A stretch of DNA of 64,000 bases. Source: ZLKRG08 sp046048895 (lineage in GTDB: Bacteria > Actinomycetota > Actinomycetes > Nanopelagicales > Nanopelagicaceae). Location of the stretch: NCBI GenBank assembly GCA_046048895.1, contig JBJOFF010000002.1:1-64000 (forward strand), given 5' to 3'. The notes beneath the pieces were generated by a model that was given only the letters and a program-made list of their open reading frames with translations, did not search any database and was not told where the DNA came from. The translations under genes and the position numbers were made by a program. The first letter of the stretch is position 1. Each line of letters starts with the position of its first letter. Positions 16,163 to 24,447 of the stretch are shown here, piece by piece.

Positions 16163-17343
16163 TGCGTTTTAGATTTTTTGCTTTAGTTTCAACTGTAGCG
16201 TTACTTATAACATCTACAGTAAATGCATCTGCAGTTTTAAAGATGGAGCGAATTCCTAGCGTCTTTGCCGAATTAACTAGCGCCAAATCTTTAGCTAATC
16301 CTTCAATGGTTTTATTGAATTTAAATACTGGCGAAACTGTTTATAGTCGAGACCCAAAAAGTTTACGTAAGCCAGCGTCAACACTTAAATTGATGAGTGC
16401 CTTTGCAGCACTTGAATTTATGCCGGCTGATCGGAAATTCACAACTGAAATATATAAAACGGACATTGAGAATACTTTTCAAATTGTTAGTGATTTTGAC
16501 CCATCTATAACTCCGAGCCACAAGCTGTATAAGAACCGAAAATTTGTCTGGAGTGAAAATTTAGTTAATCAGATTAGAAGTGATGCCAAAAGCAAGAGCT
16601 TAAAGATCAGATACTACGGATTGACCTACCGAACTAAGACCAATATGGATCAATCTTTCCGACGTGCTGGTTACCGAATCACTTGGAAAAGCCTGAATCA
16701 AGCTGAATCATTAACCCACGCCACTGAACAGATCTATCGTGCGAATTCACCTGACCTGGCTAAAATCCTTAATTACACCTTACTTTTCAGTGATAACTGG
16801 GTAGCGGACTATGTTGCTAAATCAGCTGCTGCCGCAGCTGGATATGGCTACAGCCCTGCTGGAATTTCTATGGTGTTTAGTGATGTATTGGCTAGATACA
16901 ACATCGAGTTTTCCAAGTTGTATGCTGTTGATGGCAGTGGACTTTCGCATGAGAATCGCATGACCACTGAAACCCTGGTTAAAGTACTTTCAGTTATGCA
17001 AAGTAATGCCAAATTTGCTAGCGCTATTGAGGGTTTGCCAGTTAGTGGCATCTCGGGAACATTACAGAATCGGTATATCAAGAGCGCTCCGCAAGCAGTG
17101 GGACTTATTCAGGCGAAGACTGGATCGTTAAATGGAGTTGTCAGTTTGGCAGGCTTTATCGATTCAGGTGAAAATAGATTTGTTTTCGCGGTAATTGCAG
17201 ATCGAATTGGAATTGGTTACTACTCCGAAAACAGTGCTCGCGCAGCAATTGATAAGTTACTTAGTAAATTAGCTGAGCCGCTCAAATTACCAGATTTGGC
17301 AGCAAGTACGCCTTCGCCAACTCCGGAAGCGCCATCAGCTTAG
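16162..17343 (+). CDS. dacB: D-alanyl-D-alanine carboxypeptidase (PBP4/DacB type)
   Basis: Exported peptidoglycan peptidase of family S13, 393 residues. A signal peptide (FFALVSTVALLITSTVNASA) is followed by the serine-enzyme motifs: SxxK as STLK (S73-K76), SxN as SDN in LLFSDNWVADYVAKS, and KTG in QAKTGSLNG. It trims or cleaves D-Ala-D-Ala crosslinks outside the membrane. The large insert of classical PBP4 is short here. TAATG coupling to the preceding membrane protein; the 3' end meets the convergent gene with a 4-bp overlap. A Pro/Ser-rich tail ends the protein. Confidence 0.9.
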   Translation: MRFRFFALVSTVALLITSTVNASAVLKMERIPSVFAELTSAKSLANPSMVLLNLNTGETVYSRDPKSLRKPASTLKLMSAFAALEFMPADRKFTTEIYKTDIENTFQIVSDFDPSITPSHKLYKNRKFVWSENLVNQIRSDAKSKSLKIRYYGLTYRTKTNMDQSFRRAGYRITWKSLNQAESLTHATEQIYRANSPDLAKILNYTLLFSDNWVADYVAKSAAAAAGYGYSPAGISMVFSDVLARYNIEFSKLYAVDGSGLSHENRMTTETLVKVLSVMQSNAKFASAIEGLPVSGISGTLQNRYIKSAPQAVGLIQAKTGSLNGVVSLAGFIDSGENRFVFAVIADRIGIGYYSENSARAAIDKLLSKLAEPLKLPDLAASTPSPTPEAPSA

Positions 17344-17804
17344 AAGTCATCCTCTTCGAAATCATCGTCATCAAAATCATCTTCATCATGATCATTGTCG
17401 TCATGATGTGGTCGCTCTCGCCGTTCATGGCGATCTCCAAACTTTTTATGCTCATCTTCATCTGGGTTTGGCACTCCAGCGGCCATCGGGTTTTGAATTC
17501 CAGATTGAGAGTTAGAAGTTCCAGTTACATTGCTATTTGATTTATTTTGAAAATTAGCGGATTGTGCTTTAGTCGGCACATCTATGGAAGCGCTGATTGT
17601 TTGAACCATTTCAGATTTTGTCGAACTGGTTGAATTTGTCGATGTTGTTGGGGCTTTAGCCTCATTGCTTTGTGCAAAAACTACGGTAACTCCTGCAATC
17701 AAAAGAGGCGCAGAAAGCAGAGCGATTTTTGAGAAGTGGCGCTTTGGTTCCGCAGGTTTTACGTCTCCTGCAGTTAGTTCAAACCACTCTGGAATCTTCT
17801 TCAT
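17340..17804 (-). CDS. Single-span membrane protein with acidic/His-rich tail
   Basis: Unrecognised 154-residue protein. Residues 1-23 are cytoplasmic, IALLSAPLLIAGVTVVFA is one membrane span, then a Ser/Thr/Asn-rich stretch, and the last 40 residues are extremely charged: ERRERPHHDDNDHDEDDF followed by further Asp/Glu-Phe units. The tail would lie outside the membrane and could bind divalent metal ions, by composition only. TACCTT lies 6 nt before the ATG. Convergent with the carboxypeptidase gene and overlapping it by 4 bp. Confidence 0.75.
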   Translation of the reverse strand: MKKIPEWFELTAGDVKPAEPKRHFSKIALLSAPLLIAGVTVVFAQSNEAKAPTTSTNSTSSTKSEMVQTISASIDVPTKAQSANFQNKSNSNVTGTSNSQSGIQNPMAAGVPNPDEDEHKKFGDRHERRERPHHDDNDHDEDDFDDDDFEEDDF

Positions 17805-17864
17805 GGCGAAAAGGTAAGGCTAATCACTGGGAAAACTCTGGGAAGCGGGAGCGTATTTGCTTAG

Positions 17865-17870
17865 TAATCT
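17865..17870 (+). promoter_or_regulatory. -10 element of leaderless ctaB transcript
   Basis: TAATCT with exactly 6 nt to the GTG start at 17877 and no ribosome-binding site. Confidence 0.55.
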
Positions 17871-17876
17871 AGCGCG

Positions 17877-18734
17877 GTGCGCACATATATCGATCTGATG
17901 AAGCTTCGAGTCGTTGAACTTCTAATTATTACGACAGTTCCGGCGCTAGTGCTAGCAGCAGAAGGTTGGCCTCCATTAATTCCAACGTTGGCATCATTAA
18001 TTGGGGGCACTTTGGCCGCAGGTTCGGCAAATGCATTCAATATGGTCATTGAGGCAGATATAGATAAATTAATGTCACGTACTAAGCATCGTCCGATTGC
18101 AGCAGGCATTATCACAAAAAAACAAGCTTCACGCTTCGCATCTTTTTTAATGATTCTGAGTCTCTTAATTTTCTGGTTTTTCACGACGCCGCTAGCGACT
18201 CTTTTAACTTCACTTGCCATACTTTTTTATGTTTCTATTTACACCGTCGCACTTAAGCCAAATACTAATCAGAATATTGTTTGGGGTGGAATTGCAGGAT
18301 GCTTACCAGTATTCATAGGGTGGGCGTCAATAACTAATTCGCTTTCTTGGACTGCATTCTGGTTCTTTATGGTGGTTTTCTTCTGGACGCCACCGCATTT
18401 CTGGGCGATAGCGATTAAGTATCACGATGATTATGCAGCAGCGAATATTCCAATGCTTCCGGTTGTAGCATCACGCAAACGCGTTTATGTTGAAACTTGG
18501 TTCCACACCATCATGATGATCATATGTTCGGTGTTAACCATCTACGCCGCAGGATTGCCAACCTGGAGTTATTACTTGACGCTTGTTTTAGCGGCAGTTT
18601 TTGCAGAGCAAGTTTTTAAATTGAGAAAAGGTGAAGCGGAATATGAGCGAGTTGCCGGAAGAATCTTCCACTTCTCAATTCTCTATTTAACGCTATTTTC
18701 AATATTGCTCGTAGTAGGGCAGTTACTTCTTTAA
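17877..18734 (+). CDS. ctaB: Protoheme IX farnesyltransferase (heme O synthase)
   Basis: UbiA-superfamily membrane prenyltransferase, 285 residues, about nine helices. It adds farnesyl to heme B, giving heme O, the first step to heme A of the aa3-type terminal oxidase. The first Asp-rich motif NAFNMVIEADIDKLMSRT and the second YHDDYAAANIPMLPVV are both clear, as is FFWTPPHFWAIAIKYHDD-type sequence between them. GTG start, leaderless. It stands alone between convergent and divergent genes; its 3' end overlaps metZ by 12 bp. An oxidase is not in this window. Confidence 0.93.
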   Translation: MRTYIDLMKLRVVELLIITTVPALVLAAEGWPPLIPTLASLIGGTLAAGSANAFNMVIEADIDKLMSRTKHRPIAAGIITKKQASRFASFLMILSLLIFWFFTTPLATLLTSLAILFYVSIYTVALKPNTNQNIVWGGIAGCLPVFIGWASITNSLSWTAFWFFMVVFFWTPPHFWAIAIKYHDDYAAANIPMLPVVASRKRVYVETWFHTIMMIICSVLTIYAAGLPTWSYYLTLVLAAVFAEQVFKLRKGEAEYERVAGRIFHFSILYLTLFSILLVVGQLLL

Positions 18735-19949
18735 AGCTTGCTCAATATCTTTGATCAAATCATCAGCATGCTCAAGTCCTACTGAAAGTCGCAGAGTGCC
18801 GTCAGTAATTCCCATCTCAGCTTGAACTTCTGGCGCTAATCGGCGATGAGTAGTAGATGCGGGATGCGTAATTAGAGACTTGGAATCACCCAAGTTATTA
18901 GAAATATCAATAATTCTAAGCGCATTCATAAATCTAAATGCTGCATCTTTACCGCCAGCAAAATCGATTCCGATGGTGGTGCCACCCGCCCCATTCATCT
19001 GTTTCATAGCCAATTCATATTGTGGATGAGATTTCAGACCTGGATAGCGCACAGTTCTGATTTTCTCGCTTTTCTCCAAAGCTTCTGCGACTGCTTGCGC
19101 ATTTGCATTCATTCGTTCAACTCGCATGAACATAGTTTCGAGCGATTTGACCAATACCCAAGCATTAAATGGAGAGAGCGCTGGGCCGGTATGACGAATA
19201 AATGGTTGAAACTTTTCCAAAATATATTTTTCACTGCCTAAAACTGCGCCACCCAAAACACGACCCTGGCCATCAATATGTTTGGTAGTTGAATACATAA
19301 CTACATCAGCACCAAGTTCAATTGGTTTTTGATAAACAGGTGATGCCATCACATTATCAACGATTACGGTAGCGCCAACTTTGTGAGCTAATTCTGAAAC
19401 CATCTTGATATCAACGAGATCCATCAAAGGATTACTTGGTGTCTCGATAAATACTGCTTTAGTTGGTTTAGCTAAAGCTGCTTCCCAATCAGCACGTGAA
19501 TTACCTTTTACTAAATCGGTAGTGATGCCCCACTTAGGTAGAAATTCGGTGAGCACTACATGGCAAGAAGAGAACATAGAAGCGCTGGCAACTACGCGAT
19601 CGCCTTTCTCGACCAAACAGGCCACTGCTGCAAACATGGCAGACATCCCACTGCCAGTAGCGATGCAACGTTCCGCACCTTCGAGCGCCGCTAATCGATT
19701 TTCAAACATGCTTATTGTTGGATTAGCAAAACGACCATATAAATAATGGTCTAACTCATCTTTAAATGCAGTTTCGGCCTCTTCGGCTGTTGAGTAGGAA
19801 AATCCGCTAGTTAAATAGAGCGCTTCAGAAGTTTCGCCAAAGCCAGAACGAGCAAGACCCGCGCGCACAGATTGAGTCTGTGGATTTAATTCCCAATCAG
19901 GTTCGGGGCGGTCATTGATTGGTTGATAACCCCAAGGCTTCTCACTCAT
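18723..19949 (-). CDS. metZ: O-succinylhomoserine sulfhydrylase
   Basis: PLP enzyme of the Cys/Met-metabolism family, 408 residues. It makes homocysteine from O-succinylhomoserine (or the acetyl ester) and sulfide in methionine synthesis. Features: YGRFANPTISMFENRLAALEG near the N-terminus, GSGMSAMFAA for phosphate binding, DNVMASPVYQKP, and the Schiff-base lysine in STTKHIDGQGR. The NPT-RLAALEGA region and LVKGNSRADWEAAL favour MetZ over cystathionine gamma-synthase, but substrate choice is not certain. Leaderless: TAGAAT 6 nt before the ATG, facing the divergent ABC genes over only 27 bp. Confidence 0.88.
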   Translation of the reverse strand: MSEKPWGYQPINDRPEPDWELNPQTQSVRAGLARSGFGETSEALYLTSGFSYSTAEEAETAFKDELDHYLYGRFANPTISMFENRLAALEGAERCIATGSGMSAMFAAVACLVEKGDRVVASASMFSSCHVVLTEFLPKWGITTDLVKGNSRADWEAALAKPTKAVFIETPSNPLMDLVDIKMVSELAHKVGATVIVDNVMASPVYQKPIELGADVVMYSTTKHIDGQGRVLGGAVLGSEKYILEKFQPFIRHTGPALSPFNAWVLVKSLETMFMRVERMNANAQAVAEALEKSEKIRTVRYPGLKSHPQYELAMKQMNGAGGTTIGIDFAGGKDAAFRFMNALRIIDISNNLGDSKSLITHPASTTHRRLAPEVQAEMGITDGTLRLSVGLEHADDLIKDIEQALKK

Positions 19950-19976
19950 TCGGCAATTCTATGGGAAGGTAGCGCT

Positions 19977-20885
19977 ATGAACATACCGGCGATTTCGGTA
20001 AGCAATCTCAGCAAAAGATACGGCGATGTCTTAGCTGTAGATGGTGCAACCTTTGAAGTGCCAATTGGCACCATCTGTGGATTTGTGGGACCAAATGGAT
20101 CTGGCAAAACCACCACAATTCGAATGTTGCTTGGATTAATTTCACCAAGCGAAGGCAGCGGTTCGATTATCGGAAATTCAATTGCGCATCCAGAGAAATA
20201 TTTGAAGGAAGTTGGCGCCATGATTGAAGGCCCGGCTTTTTATCCAGCGCTCTCTGGAATTGAGAATTTAAAAGTTCTTGCAAGACTTGGAGGTATTCCC
20301 TTTGAAAGATGCCAGGAGTTGCTTGATTTAGTTGGCCTTGGAGATCGCGGGAAAGATAAATACAAAACTTATTCGCTAGGCATGAAACAGAGACTCGGAA
20401 TTGCTGCAGCCTTACTTCCTAATCCAAAGTTATTAATTCTTGATGAACCAACTAATGGATTAGATCCGGCTGGAATTCAAGAGGTCCGTGATTTATTAGA
20501 GAATTTAGCAAACCAAGGCGTGACTGTTTTCGTATCCTCGCATTTGTTATCTGAATTAGAAATGATTTCAAAGTATTTGGTAATGCTTCGAAAAGGAAAG
20601 GTAATTTTTGCCGGACCAATGCAGGAGTTACTGCTTCGAAATAAGCCAACTATCGTGGCCAAACCATCTAATTTAAATGCGCTTCCTTTCTTGGCGGAAA
20701 TTATAAATAAGACCGGGCATCAAGCAATTATCGAATCTGATCACGTTCGGGTAGATGCTGATGAATCATTTGCAATTCAATTAAATAAATTGGCGTTTGA
20801 GAGTGGCATTGTGTTGGCCCAACTAACTCCAGTTAGGGCTTCGCTGGAGGAAACCTTCTTTGAATTAACTGGAGGTCAATCATGA
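19977..20885 (+). CDS. ABC transporter ATP-binding protein
   Basis: ATPase of a two-gene ABC exporter, 302 residues. Walker A GPNGSGKTT, signature YSLGMKQRLG, Walker B LLILDEPTNGLDP and the H-loop SSHLLSE are in order; a C-terminal extension of about 80 residues is typical for bacitracin/lantibiotic-resistance and Na+-export type systems. ATG at 19977 is chosen since the strand ISVSNLSKRYG begins just after it. It overlaps the permease gene by ATGA. Substrate unknown. Confidence 0.88.
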   Translation: MNIPAISVSNLSKRYGDVLAVDGATFEVPIGTICGFVGPNGSGKTTTIRMLLGLISPSEGSGSIIGNSIAHPEKYLKEVGAMIEGPAFYPALSGIENLKVLARLGGIPFERCQELLDLVGLGDRGKDKYKTYSLGMKQRLGIAAALLPNPKLLILDEPTNGLDPAGIQEVRDLLENLANQGVTVFVSSHLLSELEMISKYLVMLRKGKVIFAGPMQELLLRNKPTIVAKPSNLNALPFLAEIINKTGHQAIIESDHVRVDADESFAIQLNKLAFESGIVLAQLTPVRASLEETFFELTGGQS

Positions 20886-21685
20886 GAATTTTTCTAGCCG
20901 AATGGCGCAAACTTCGTCGTCCAATTTTTCTATTTGGAACATTGGGTTCAGTTATTTTTGTAACTGGCCTGGTTACTTCATTGCTATTTCTATTAATTGA
21001 TGCGGAAACAGGCAATGCGGATCGCGGAAATCGAATAACTAGAGAGATGTTGCAATTAGCAGATGGTTTTACCATCGGATTTAATAGTGCAAACGGATTG
21101 CTTGGCCTAGTCGCGCTATCTGTTTTTGCAGCCCAAACTGCACAGGAATATACCTACGGTACGTTACGAAATTTATTGGTGCGCCAACCACGTCGAATTC
21201 GACTACTAATTGGTAAATATATTTCTATGGTTTCCTTTGCGCTATTAACGGTCATAGTCAGCGCTGCAACTGCTATTGGATTGGCAGTTGGACTATCTGA
21301 GAGAGCGAAAGTTTCTACTGAAAACTGGTTTACCAATGATGGCTACTCTGCGTTCGGACACTCATTTGCAAATGTGTTAATAGCAACCATTGGGTATGGA
21401 ACCATTGGAATGTTGTTGGGTTTAATTTTCCGCTCGCCAATTAGCTCAATCTCAATTGGAACGGCTTACATATTGGTAGTAGAGAGCATCATCTCAATTG
21501 CTTGGAAACCCGCATCAAATTGGATGCCTGGAAATCTACTTTCTGTAATTGCAAGTGGCGGATCACCAATTGGGATTGAAGATGCCCCTACTTATTCTCA
21601 AGCTCTTCTAAGGATTGCCCTCTATTTAATAGGTGCAAGTTTGATAACTGCAACTCTATTTAAGCGTCGTGATGTAGCAAACTAA
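20882..21685 (+). CDS. ABC-2-type transporter permease
   Basis: A 267-residue permease with six predicted membrane spans, for example FLFGTLGSVIFVTGLVTSLL at the N-terminus and IALYLIGASLITATLF at the C-terminus; the YGTLRNLLVRQPRR loop is common in ABC-2 permeases. It partners the preceding ATPase (ATGA overlap). The exported compound is unknown; antibiotic peptides are one possibility from the family. Confidence 0.85.
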   Translation: MRIFLAEWRKLRRPIFLFGTLGSVIFVTGLVTSLLFLLIDAETGNADRGNRITREMLQLADGFTIGFNSANGLLGLVALSVFAAQTAQEYTYGTLRNLLVRQPRRIRLLIGKYISMVSFALLTVIVSAATAIGLAVGLSERAKVSTENWFTNDGYSAFGHSFANVLIATIGYGTIGMLLGLIFRSPISSISIGTAYILVVESIISIAWKPASNWMPGNLLSVIASGGSPIGIEDAPTYSQALLRIALYLIGASLITATLFKRRDVAN

Positions 21686-21750
21686 TCGGAAATCCCAAGT
21701 TTCTTAGGGATCTTGATTTATCCTTTAGACCTTCCTCCGGAGGTATTTTG

Positions 21751-22953
21751 ATGCGTAAAAAAACAATCGCAGTCTTTGCTGCGATTTCTCTATTTACGGG
21801 CGTGATTTCGCCAGCGCTAGCGGCAACCAAGAAACCAACCGTCGAACAGATTAATGCCGCAAAGAAAGCTGAAGCCGCAAAGAAAGCTGCAGCCGATGCA
21901 CAAGCAAAGACATTAAATAAAGCCAAGGAATCTCTACGCACATTAACGGCAAAAGCAAATGAAGCGCAAGCAAAATACAACATCGCTTTAGCTGAATTAA
22001 GACGCGCTACTGAAATTGCTAATGCTGCTGCAGCACATGCGGCCGAAGCCGCTAAAGCGGTCGATGAAGCGCATCGCAAAATTGGTAAATTAGCCGCGAA
22101 TGCTTACATCATGGGTGGAAGTTTTTCTGATATCCAGCCCCTGCTTAGTGCGGATGGACCACAAGAATTAATTGATCAATTATCGCTACTTGGAAAAGTT
22201 GGCGCCTCAAATGTCGAAGCGTTAAAACGATTCAAGGCTGCAGAGATTGTTGCGAAAGCTGCAAAAGCAGCCGCAGAACGCGCAAAAGCTGCACAAGTAT
22301 TAGCTACTGAAAAAGTTGCCGCTGCCAAGAAAGTTGCTGACGATGCTCGCGCAGCGCAAGCACAAGAAGTGGCTAAGCTGCAAAAAGTTCAAGATAAGTT
22401 GATGGCAGATTTACTTGCAGCTCGAAAAGTTCGTACCACTCTAGAACAACAGCGCCAACTAGCTTTACTTGAAGAACAGAATGCAAATATTGCAACTACT
22501 GTCATTGATCAGAAAAAAGTTTGGCCAGATCGCGGTTTCAAAGGTCGTTCCACAATCCGTACAACTGCGGCGCAACGCGCGATGGCAGTTGAATATGCCA
22601 AGCGCCAAGTTTTAGCAAAGAAGCCATATGTTTGGGGCGCTGAGGGTCCTAATTCATTTGATTGCTCTGGATTGGTTTATGCCGCTTATAAATATGCAGG
22701 CTTAGGCTGGCCTAACTGGGATCGCTTAAATGCAGCGCTTTATTCAGTCGCCACTTATCACGTGCCACTTACCCAAATGCAACCTGGTGATCTGCTCTTC
22801 TATTCTTACAATGGATCAATTGCGGCGATTCACCATATTTCAATTTATGCAGGTGACGGCATGGTTTGGGAGGCGCGCAATAAACGCGTAGACCTCGTTA
22901 AATCAAATATGTATTCAATGCCGGGCTTGATGCCTTTCGCGGGACGCGTTTAA
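21751..22953 (+). CDS. Secreted NlpC/P60 peptidoglycan endopeptidase with coiled coil
   Basis: RipA-type cell-wall hydrolase, 400 residues. A signal peptide (KKTIAVFAAISLFTGVISPALAA) is followed by about 220 residues of Ala/Lys-rich coiled coil, and a C-terminal NlpC/P60 domain from about 275. The catalytic cysteine is C305 in NSFDCSGLVYAAY and the histidine is in HHISIYAG (H362). It would cleave stem peptides during daughter-cell separation, held inactive or positioned by the coiled coil. CCGGAGGT lies 7 nt before the ATG at 21751; TAGACC upstream (21726-21731) may be the -10. Stop and next start share TAATG. Confidence 0.9.
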   Translation: MRKKTIAVFAAISLFTGVISPALAATKKPTVEQINAAKKAEAAKKAAADAQAKTLNKAKESLRTLTAKANEAQAKYNIALAELRRATEIANAAAAHAAEAAKAVDEAHRKIGKLAANAYIMGGSFSDIQPLLSADGPQELIDQLSLLGKVGASNVEALKRFKAAEIVAKAAKAAAERAKAAQVLATEKVAAAKKVADDARAAQAQEVAKLQKVQDKLMADLLAARKVRTTLEQQRQLALLEEQNANIATTVIDQKKVWPDRGFKGRSTIRTTAAQRAMAVEYAKRQVLAKKPYVWGAEGPNSFDCSGLVYAAYKYAGLGWPNWDRLNAALYSVATYHVPLTQMQPGDLLFYSYNGSIAAIHHISIYAGDGMVWEARNKRVDLVKSNMYSMPGLMPFAGRV

Positions 22954-23879
22954 TGGATGCGCTCGTAGCGCTAAGAAGTGCAGTACGAGCAGCGCTGGAG
23001 AAATTTTCAGCCGGTGATTTAATTTTAGTTGCAGTCTCTGGAGGCGCAGATTCTTTAGCGCTCGCAGAAGCTGCAAAATTAGAAGGCGAAAAATTGGCGC
23101 TAAAAATTGTTGGTGTAACAATTGATCATCAGTTACAAGCAAATTCCGCAGCACAAGCAGAGAAAGTTTGTTCACAACTTTCTATCCCTTGCTTAATTAA
23201 GAAAATTAAAGTTGATATCACTGATGGCCTAGAAGCTTCCGCTAGAAGAGCAAGATATGCCGCGCTAGAAAATTGCGCCAAAGAAGAAAAGGCAGTTGCG
23301 GTATTACTAGGACATACAAAAGATGATCAAGCTGAAACTGTGCTTTTGGGTTTGGCGCGCGGCAGTGGCGCCAGATCACTTTCGGCAATGGCGGCTGCAA
23401 ATGGAATTTACTTAAGACCTTTCTTGGAGATTACTAGAGCGCAGACTGTTGCAGCATGTGAAGAATTAAATCTTGAGCCATGGAGCGATCCTCACAATGA
23501 TGACGAGAATTTCTTAAGAGTCAAAGCTCGTAAGAAAGTGCTGCCGGTAATGGAGGCAGAGCTAGGGCCAGGAATTCGAGAAGCGCTAACTAGAAGCGCC
23601 GCGCTATTACGCGATGATGCCGATGCCCTGGATGAAATGGCGACGCAATTCTGGGCCGCAGATAAATCTTTAGAAATTGTGGCGCTACAAAAACTGCCAA
23701 AAGCGGTAAGAACCCGAGTTTTACGCTTGGCGCTCTTCGAAAAAGGCGTTCCGCAACTAACTGCTGATCAAATCGGCCAAGTTGAAGCCTTAATCTCTAA
23801 CTGGAAGGGGCAGGGGGAGCTCAGCCTCCCAGCCGGTGTGAAGGTTTCCCGAATTTCGGGCAGACTAACGCTCTCATAG
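22953..23879 (+). CDS. tilS: tRNA(Ile)-lysidine synthase
   Basis: PP-loop ATPase of 308 residues that converts C34 of tRNA-Ile(CAU) to lysidine so that AUA is read as isoleucine. The PP-loop SGGADS is at 29-34, followed by GVTIDHQLQANS and LGHTKDDQAETVLLGLARGSG. Shorter than the E. coli enzyme because the C-terminal tRNA-binding domain is reduced, as usual in actinobacteria. It begins on the last base of the NlpC/P60 stop codon and leads the tilS-hpt-ftsH order. Confidence 0.93.
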   Translation: MDALVALRSAVRAALEKFSAGDLILVAVSGGADSLALAEAAKLEGEKLALKIVGVTIDHQLQANSAAQAEKVCSQLSIPCLIKKIKVDITDGLEASARRARYAALENCAKEEKAVAVLLGHTKDDQAETVLLGLARGSGARSLSAMAAANGIYLRPFLEITRAQTVAACEELNLEPWSDPHNDDENFLRVKARKKVLPVMEAELGPGIREALTRSAALLRDDADALDEMATQFWAADKSLEIVALQKLPKAVRTRVLRLALFEKGVPQLTADQIGQVEALISNWKGQGELSLPAGVKVSRISGRLTLS

Positions 23880-23895
23880 CAGCGAAGGGGAGAGC

Positions 23896-24447
23896 GTGGA
23901 GCAGGCACATGTGGCAGGCGATATCGAACGCGTAATCGCAACCAAAGATCAGATCGATACCCGAATCAAAGAACTTGCCAAGCAAGTTGTGGAAGATTAT
24001 CAGGGTAAGAATTTGTTACTAGTAGGTGTGCTCAAAGGTGCAATCATGGTGATGGCTGACCTATCCCGCGCGATGGAAGATCACGTTGAGATGGATTGGA
24101 TGGCAGTCTCTTCTTATGGCTCCGGAACTAAATCCAGTGGCGTAGTTCGAATTCTTAAAGATTTAGATCGCGATATTACTAATCGCAATGTATTAATTGT
24201 GGAAGATATCGTCGATACTGGATTGACCTTACATTGGCTGAAATCAAATCTGGAATCACGCGGGGCAAAGAGCGTTGAAATTCTCACCATGCTTCGTAAG
24301 CCAGAAGCAGCCAAAGTCGAAGTTGATGTGAAATATGTTGGTTTTGATATTCCAACCGATTTCGTAATTGGTTATGGACTTGATTTTGATGAGAAGTATC
24401 GAAACTTAGATTTTATTGGAGTTCTAGCAAAGCATGTATACGCATGA
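23896..24447 (+). CDS. hpt: Hypoxanthine phosphoribosyltransferase
   Basis: Purine salvage enzyme of 183 residues: hypoxanthine or guanine plus PRPP gives IMP or GMP. The PRPP-binding loop is VLIVEDIVDTGLT and the N-terminal LLLVGVLKGAIMVMADLSR plus SSYGSGTKSSG flexible loop match the family. GTG start at 23896 with a purine-rich GAAGGGGAGAG before it. Overlaps ftsH by ATGA, the common actinobacterial order. Confidence 0.94.
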   Translation: MEQAHVAGDIERVIATKDQIDTRIKELAKQVVEDYQGKNLLLVGVLKGAIMVMADLSRAMEDHVEMDWMAVSSYGSGTKSSGVVRILKDLDRDITNRNVLIVEDIVDTGLTLHWLKSNLESRGAKSVEILTMLRKPEAAKVEVDVKYVGFDIPTDFVIGYGLDFDEKYRNLDFIGVLAKHVYA

